Source of the DNA: Cryomorphaceae bacterium
Lineage (GTDB): Bacteria > Bacteroidota > Bacteroidia > Flavobacteriales > Schleiferiaceae
Assembly (NCBI GenBank): GCA_022565745.1
Contig: JAIUMB010000080.1
Coordinates: 1 to 10,463 of the forward strand
DNA length: 10,463 nucleotides
Reading direction: 5' to 3'
Part shown: positions 7,200 to 10,463 of the stretch, piece by piece
Position numbering within the stretch: the first letter of the stretch is position 1
Layout: every line of letters starts with the position of its first letter
Program-made: the position numbers and the translations under genes
Notes under the pieces: generated by a model
Seen by the model: only the letters and a program-made list of their open reading frames with translations
The model's database searches: none
Told to the model about the DNA's origin: nothing

Positions 7200-8435
7200 A
7201 TGAATACAGAGAACATCACCCTTGGGTTAAGAGAGAACTGGAAGCAGTTTACACTATTGGTCATCGTAAATGCATTCGTCGGTGGAATGATCGGCATGGA
7301 GCGGACCATTATTCCGCAATTTGCCGAATTGGAATTTGGTGTGGCGTCTAAAACCGCCATACTTTCCTTTATTACGGCCTTTGGTATAACCAAGGCCATT
7401 GCCAATTACTATACGGGAAGACTGGCCAATCGATTTGGTCGTAAAAACCTGTTGTTATTCGGTTGGTTGATTGCCATACCGGTGCCGTTTATGCTGATGT
7501 ATGCCCCCAGCTGGAACTTTGTGATATTTGCCAATGTGCTTTTGGGCGTGAGTCAGGGGTTCACCTGGAGCAGTACGGTGGTGATGAAAATAGATCTCGT
7601 GGGCGAGAAAGACCGTGGGTTGGCCATGGGTTTAAATGAGTTTGCCGGCTATTTTGCCGTAGGCGTGGTTGCCTTCTTTACCGGATTGATCGCCAATAGC
7701 TACGGCATTACCCCATATCCTTTTTATATCGGTATTTTTATATCCATTGCAGGTTTTGTAATGACCATGCTTTGGGTAAAAGACACCAATGTGTTTGTGC
7801 AAAAAGAAAGCGCTACGAACAACACCGTTGAGCTCAAAAACGTTTTTTTAGAAACGACCTTTAAAAATAAAACCCTGAGTTCGGTTACTCAGGCCGGTCT
7901 AATCAACAACCTCAACGACGGTATGATTTGGGGATTGCTTCCCATCGTTTTGTTTGCACTGAACTTCGACAACGCTAACATAGGTGTTATCACGGCCATT
8001 TACCCAACAGTATGGGGGGTAGGGCAGCTCTTTACGGGAAAGATGTCTGACCATTACTCAAAAAAGGCCATGCTGTTTTGGGGTATGATGCTTCAGGGTT
8101 TGGCCATTTTTCTCATTCCCTTTAGTAGTGACTTCTATGTGTTGGCGACTATATCGGCCATTTTGGGATTAGGGACGGCGTTGGTGTATCCGACCTTCCT
8201 CTCAACCATTGCCCAAGCCACCAGTCCAAAACAGCGCGCAGAGAGCATTGGCACGTTTCGGTTGTGGCGTGATTTGGGGTACGCTTTTGGTGCCGTGATT
8301 TCCGGCATTACGGCAGATGTTTTTGGTGTGGATTACGCCATTTTTCTCATAGGCGGTTTGACCATTGTTTCGTCACTCATCATCAAATTTCGCATGCCGG
8401 AGCAAATTGTGTTTACAAAGGAAGAGAGGGTATGA
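7200..8435 (+). CDS. Major facilitator superfamily (MFS) transporter, substrate unknown
   Basis: This 411-residue protein has the length and 12-helix hydrophobicity expected of an MFS secondary carrier in the inner membrane. The first hydrophobic segment covers residues 18-33. The signature loop between helices 2 and 3 is clear at 73-82 (GRLANRFGRK), and its weaker counterpart in the second half is at 280-289 (GKMSDHYSKK). Other recognisable blocks are GVSQGFTWSSTVVMKIDLVG (115-135), RGLAMGLNEFAGY (139-151) and FRLWRDLGYAFGA (353-365), which I associate with a drug/sugar-efflux-like MFS group common in bacteria; this is a family resemblance only. The central cytoplasmic loop (about 194-225) is polar. 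The ATG at 7200 is the first in frame after the promoter-like element. A broken Crp/Fnr regulator follows 134 bp downstream on the same strand and may once have controlled it, which is inference. No substrate can be deduced. Confidence 0.9.
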   Translation: MNTENITLGLRENWKQFTLLVIVNAFVGGMIGMERTIIPQFAELEFGVASKTAILSFITAFGITKAIANYYTGRLANRFGRKNLLLFGWLIAIPVPFMLMYAPSWNFVIFANVLLGVSQGFTWSSTVVMKIDLVGEKDRGLAMGLNEFAGYFAVGVVAFFTGLIANSYGITPYPFYIGIFISIAGFVMTMLWVKDTNVFVQKESATNNTVELKNVFLETTFKNKTLSSVTQAGLINNLNDGMIWGLLPIVLFALNFDNANIGVITAIYPTVWGVGQLFTGKMSDHYSKKAMLFWGMMLQGLAIFLIPFSSDFYVLATISAILGLGTALVYPTFLSTIAQATSPKQRAESIGTFRLWRDLGYAFGAVISGITADVFGVDYAIFLIGGLTIVSSLIIKFRMPEQIVFTKEERV

Positions 8436-8521
8436 GTTAATGTGATGAAATCTTTTTTCTTATTGGAAATTAATGTATTATAAATCAACTCAAACTAGAA
8501 TTTTATATCTTTTACATGTCG

Positions 8522-8529
8522 TAGTTTTG
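8522..8529 (+). promoter_or_regulatory. Bacteroidota-type -7 element (TAGTTTTG) for the Crp/Fnr gene
   Basis: TAGTTTTG is an exact match to TAnnTTTG, 40 bp before the TTG at 8570. At the expected -33 distance there is TTTT (8501-8504) rather than TTTG. The regulator therefore probably has, or had, its own promoter separate from the MFS gene. Confidence 0.5.
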
Positions 8530-8569
8530 ATGCAAAACCAGTTCGTGTTGAACAAAACGCATTAACCAT

Positions 8570-9130
8570 TTGAAAATCATATCATTTTTCGAGAGTATTC
8601 ACACGTTGTCAGAACAGGCCAGAGAAGCACTGCTGGATATCATGCAAACAAAGCGATACGCCAAGAACGACATCATTCAAGATATTGGCAGTAGTTGTAA
8701 AACCGTATTTTTTGTAAAGACAGGTTGTGCGCGCATTTTCTATTATAAAGACGGCAATGACATTACCGAACATTTTGCCTTTGAAAACTAACTCATTGTT
8801 CGCGCCGAGAGTTTGTTTACAGGCAAACCAACCTCTAAGGGGATTCAGGCCATAGACGAAACAATCATCATAAGCATTGATTCCGATTCATTGTTTAGGC
8901 TCTACGATGCGCATAGAGATATCGAACGATTGTTTCGCCTTCTCTTTGAAAAGGAATACGTCAACACAGTAAAACGAATCGAAAGCCTGCAATTCAAATC
9001 TGCCAGTGAAAGGTATTTGGAGCTCTTGGAAACCACCGATTACGTCCAAAAAATCCCTTTAAAATACATCGCCACCTACCTTGGAATTACCCAGGTTTCC
9101 CTCAGCAGAATACGGGCGGGTATTCGGTGA
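8570..9130 (+). pseudogene. Crp/Fnr-family transcriptional regulator interrupted by an in-frame stop
   Basis: Two open stretches in the same frame, 8570-8788 and 8792-9127, are separated only by a TAA at 8789-8791. Read through it, they give a 186-residue product of normal length for this group of cyclic-nucleotide-binding-fold regulators. The N-terminal part carries the cupin-like sensor (FFVKTGCARIFYYKDGNDIT, then HFAFEN); after the stop come SLFTGKPTSKGIQAIDET and the C-terminal winged-helix end (LKYIATYLGITQVSLSRIRA). Relatives often have Glu in the position of the stop, so a single GAA-to-TAA change is the simplest explanation. There is no in-frame ATG upstream: an in-frame TGA lies at 8549, and the best start is the TTG at 8570, which may be a mutated ATG. 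The 73-residue fragment lacks the DNA-binding domain, so the gene is probably inactive unless the stop is suppressed or is a sequencing error. Confidence 0.85.
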
Positions 9131-9252
9131 GGGTATGTTGCGCTTTTTTTGTCGCTTGTTGAAGGTTGTTTTTTTTAAGCCAATTATGAACAACATCATT
9201 TAGTTCATTAGCAATGGTTTTGTGTTGAGATGTGTTTCTGCTGTATATAGAA

Positions 9253-9284
9253 TTGAACAAATTGATAAAAGTAACTTAGCTTTG
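9253..9284 (+). promoter_or_regulatory. Bacteroidota-type promoter of the PPK2 gene
   Basis: TTG (9253-9255) and TAGCTTTG (9277-9284) are 21 bp apart, fitting the phylum's -33/-7 layout; the -7 element is an exact TAnnTTTG match. Transcription would start near 9290, leaving a leader of about 50 nt that ends in an A-rich stretch directly before the ATG at 9339. The gene is thus likely transcribed independently of the broken regulator. Confidence 0.65.
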
Positions 9285-9338
9285 TTGCAACTCGAAAGGT
9301 ACAAATACAGTTGATTCGTGTTAGAAAAAAATAAAACT

Positions 9339-10223
9339 ATGAACGCGTTTAATGTCGATGACTATATTGTAAACGACCCAATTAAATTGAGTGACTTCCC
9401 AACGGTGGTGGAAACCGGTATGACTAAAAAGGAAAAGAAACGAGCGCTTAAGTCGTATGGTAAAAAGCTGGCGAAAATGCAAAACACCATGTATGCACAC
9501 AGTCGTTATGGGGTGCTCATCTGCTTGCAAGGGATGGATACAGCTGGTAAAGACAGTCTGATCAGAGAGGTGTTCAGTAAGTTTAACCCGCGTGGCGTTG
9601 TCGTTCACAGTTTTAAATCACCGTCACAAAAGGAGCTTCAACACGATTACCTTTGGCGACATTACCAAGCGTTACCCGAACGAGGTAAATATTCGGTTTT
9701 CAACCGGAGTCATTACGAAAATATTCTCGTTACACGCGTGAACCCCGAACTATTGCTTTCTGAAAATCTTCCCGATATTCAATCCATAGACGATGTAACC
9801 GATCGCTTTTGGGAACAGAGATTTAAACAAATCGTCCATTTTGAAGAGCACATAGCGCAAAACGGAATCATTGTATTTAAGTTTTTCCTGCACCTAAGCA
9901 AGGAAGAACAGCGGAATCGATTGTTGAGAAGACTTGAGAGAAAAGACAAAATATGGAAATTTGCCCTTAGTGATTTAAGCGAGAGAAAGCGTTGGGACGA
10001 ATATATGGACAATTATGAAGATGCAATCAATAAAACCTCTCGACCACATGCTCCATGGTTCATTATACCCGCCGACGACAAAGAGTTCGCCAGATTCCTC
10101 GTTGGAAAAATCCTCTGTGAAGAGATGTCTAAATACACCGATATTACCGAACCCGAACCGGATGAACACATCCTTAAAAATATTGATGTTTACAAGGATA
10201 AATTGTCAAACATGAATTCCTAA
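9339..10223 (+). CDS. ppk2: PPK2-family polyphosphate:nucleotide phosphotransferase
   Basis: This 294-residue protein has full family length. PPK2 enzymes transfer phosphate from inorganic polyphosphate to nucleoside mono- or diphosphates (or the reverse) in the cytoplasm. Visible motifs: Walker A GMDTAGKDS (65-73) after strand VLICLQ; the Walker B region VFNRSHYENILVTRV (120-134), where the RSHYE form is typical of the polyphosphate:AMP/ADP phosphotransferase type rather than long-chain synthesis; an Arg-rich lid with LERKDKIWKF, then ERKRWDEYM; and the closing RPHAPWFIIPADDKEFAR. I chose the ATG at 9339 because it has an A-rich leader and begins the family-like sequence MNAFNVDDYI; a GTG at 9318 would add seven residues. 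The nucleotide preference (AMP, ADP or GDP) cannot be read from the sequence. The permease remnant starts 51 bp downstream on the same strand, so the two may have been co-transcribed. Confidence 0.93.
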   Translation: MNAFNVDDYIVNDPIKLSDFPTVVETGMTKKEKKRALKSYGKKLAKMQNTMYAHSRYGVLICLQGMDTAGKDSLIREVFSKFNPRGVVVHSFKSPSQKELQHDYLWRHYQALPERGKYSVFNRSHYENILVTRVNPELLLSENLPDIQSIDDVTDRFWEQRFKQIVHFEEHIAQNGIIVFKFFLHLSKEEQRNRLLRRLERKDKIWKFALSDLSERKRWDEYMDNYEDAINKTSRPHAPWFIIPADDKEFARFLVGKILCEEMSKYTDITEPEPDEHILKNIDVYKDKLSNMNS

Positions 10224-10274
10224 GTATTTGCGTGTATGTAAACTACTTGAGTGAGATTAAACCTATTGAAAATC

Positions 10275-10336
10275 ATGGATCACTATGTTGTTTTTGGGGT
10301 ACTAACTTTAGCATTGGTGCTTTTTGCTTTGGGGAG
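10275..10336 (+). pseudogene. 5' remnant of a probable SLC13-type (citrate/sodium symporter-like) permease, cut by an IS element
   Basis: An ATG at 10275 opens 20 codons reading MDHYVVFGVLTLALVLFALG, which resembles the first transmembrane segment of SLC13/ArsB-like permeases (a VFxxLxLALVLFxxG start is common there). Homology then stops at the point where IS-like sequence begins (about 10337), and the frame ends at a TGA inside the IS. The real protein would be several hundred residues of membrane helices, with the rest expected beyond the right end of the IS. The start has an A-rich leader and follows the PPK2 stop by 51 bp. The family call rests on one short hydrophobic segment and is tentative; that it is a truncated membrane-protein gene is more secure than which one. 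Confidence 0.5.
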
Positions 10337-10362
10337 TGTCTTGCCCCCACAATTATTCGGAT
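10337..10362 (+). repeat. Putative left terminal inverted repeat of the IS3-family element
   Basis: It starts with TG and contains TTGCCCCC followed by AATTATTCGGA. It also marks where the permease-like coding sequence ends. Its partner is not in the window, so the exact length is unknown. Confidence 0.5.
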
Positions 10363-10400
10363 GAATTTATATTCACTAATCATTTATAAATTTGTCCGCT

Positions 10401-10463
10401 ATGAGCAAGAAAAGAACCTTTACCAAAGAAGAAAAACTCAATATTCTGCGTGAAGCCTCAGAA
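10401..10463 (+). CDS. IS3-family transposase OrfA, N-terminus (partial, runs off right edge)
   Basis: The ATG at 10401 opens 21 codons to the edge of the window, reading MSKKRTFTKEEKLNILREA and on. The basic start followed by the FTxEEKLxILxEA helix is the recognisable beginning of the helix-turn-helix domain of IS3-family OrfA, which binds the element's ends. In known relatives OrfA overlaps the integrase-type OrfB and a -1 frameshift makes the fused transposase; neither can be seen here. It lies in the same direction as the interrupted permease gene. Confidence 0.8.
   Translation, partial: MSKKRTFTKEEKLNILREASE

Larger units (their letters stand above)
10337..10463 (+). mobile_element. 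IS3-family insertion sequence, left end (partial)
   Basis: A transposase OrfA start lies at 10401, and 64 bp upstream the sequence TGTCTTGCCCCCACAATTA begins at 10337. That 5'-TG start with a C-run then AATT-TTCGG resembles terminal inverted repeats of IS3-family (IS150-like) elements, and the spacing from end to OrfA is usual for them. The right end, OrfB and target duplication lie outside the window. If the boundary is right, the target duplication would be the 3-4 bp just before 10337 (GAG or GGAG). Confidence 0.65.

Noticed and set aside
9131..9338. Terminator or small RNA between the regulator and PPK2
   Set aside because: There are T-runs near 9144 and 9171 but no stable stem before them; only the PPK2 promoter is supported.
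10232..10453. 73-codon plus-strand open frame across the PPK2-IS junction
   Set aside because: It is out of frame with both the permease remnant and OrfA, and crosses the inferred IS boundary.

Overview
The window looks like a chromosome segment of a Bacteroidota (CFB-group) bacterium. The evidence is a C-terminal Por-secretion (type IX, T9SS) sorting domain on a giant surface protein, Cys-Asp-Ser ('GCDSIV') repeats typical of that phylum, promoter candidates of the phylum-specific TAnnTTTG type upstream of most genes, and weak or absent Shine-Dalgarno sites with A-rich leaders. I cannot place it below phylum level.

Left part (1-6935, all minus strand). A 1989-residue secreted protein (966-6935) is built as signal peptide, beta-helix, CDS repeats, a second larger beta-helix, more CDS repeats, an Ig-like domain and a T9SS sorting domain. 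Downstream of it, after a 178-bp spacer holding a 23-bp direct repeat, a terminator-like hairpin and a promoter-like element, a second secreted-protein gene starts at 787 and runs off the left edge. Its 262 visible codons carry a domain that resembles a T9SS sorting domain but sits near the N-terminus. Its last 57 codons switch abruptly to codons ending almost only in A or C.

Right part (7200-10463, all plus strand). From a divergent 264-bp intergenic region come an intact MFS transporter (7200-8435), a Crp/Fnr-type regulator broken by an in-frame stop and lacking an ATG start (8570-9130), and an intact PPK2-family polyphosphate:nucleotide phosphotransferase (9339-10223) with its own promoter candidate. 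Last comes a 20-codon remnant of what looks like an SLC13-type permease, cut by the left end of an IS3-family element whose OrfA begins at 10401 and runs off the right edge.

The genes do not form one obvious system. The left block is surface or secreted structural material. The right block is transport, polyphosphate-based nucleotide metabolism and a decaying regulator, with one fresh-looking insertion. The least explained parts are the codon-usage switch plus misplaced sorting-like domain in the left-edge gene, the duplicated architecture and tandem 147-bp repeats of the giant protein, and the two disrupted genes on the right.
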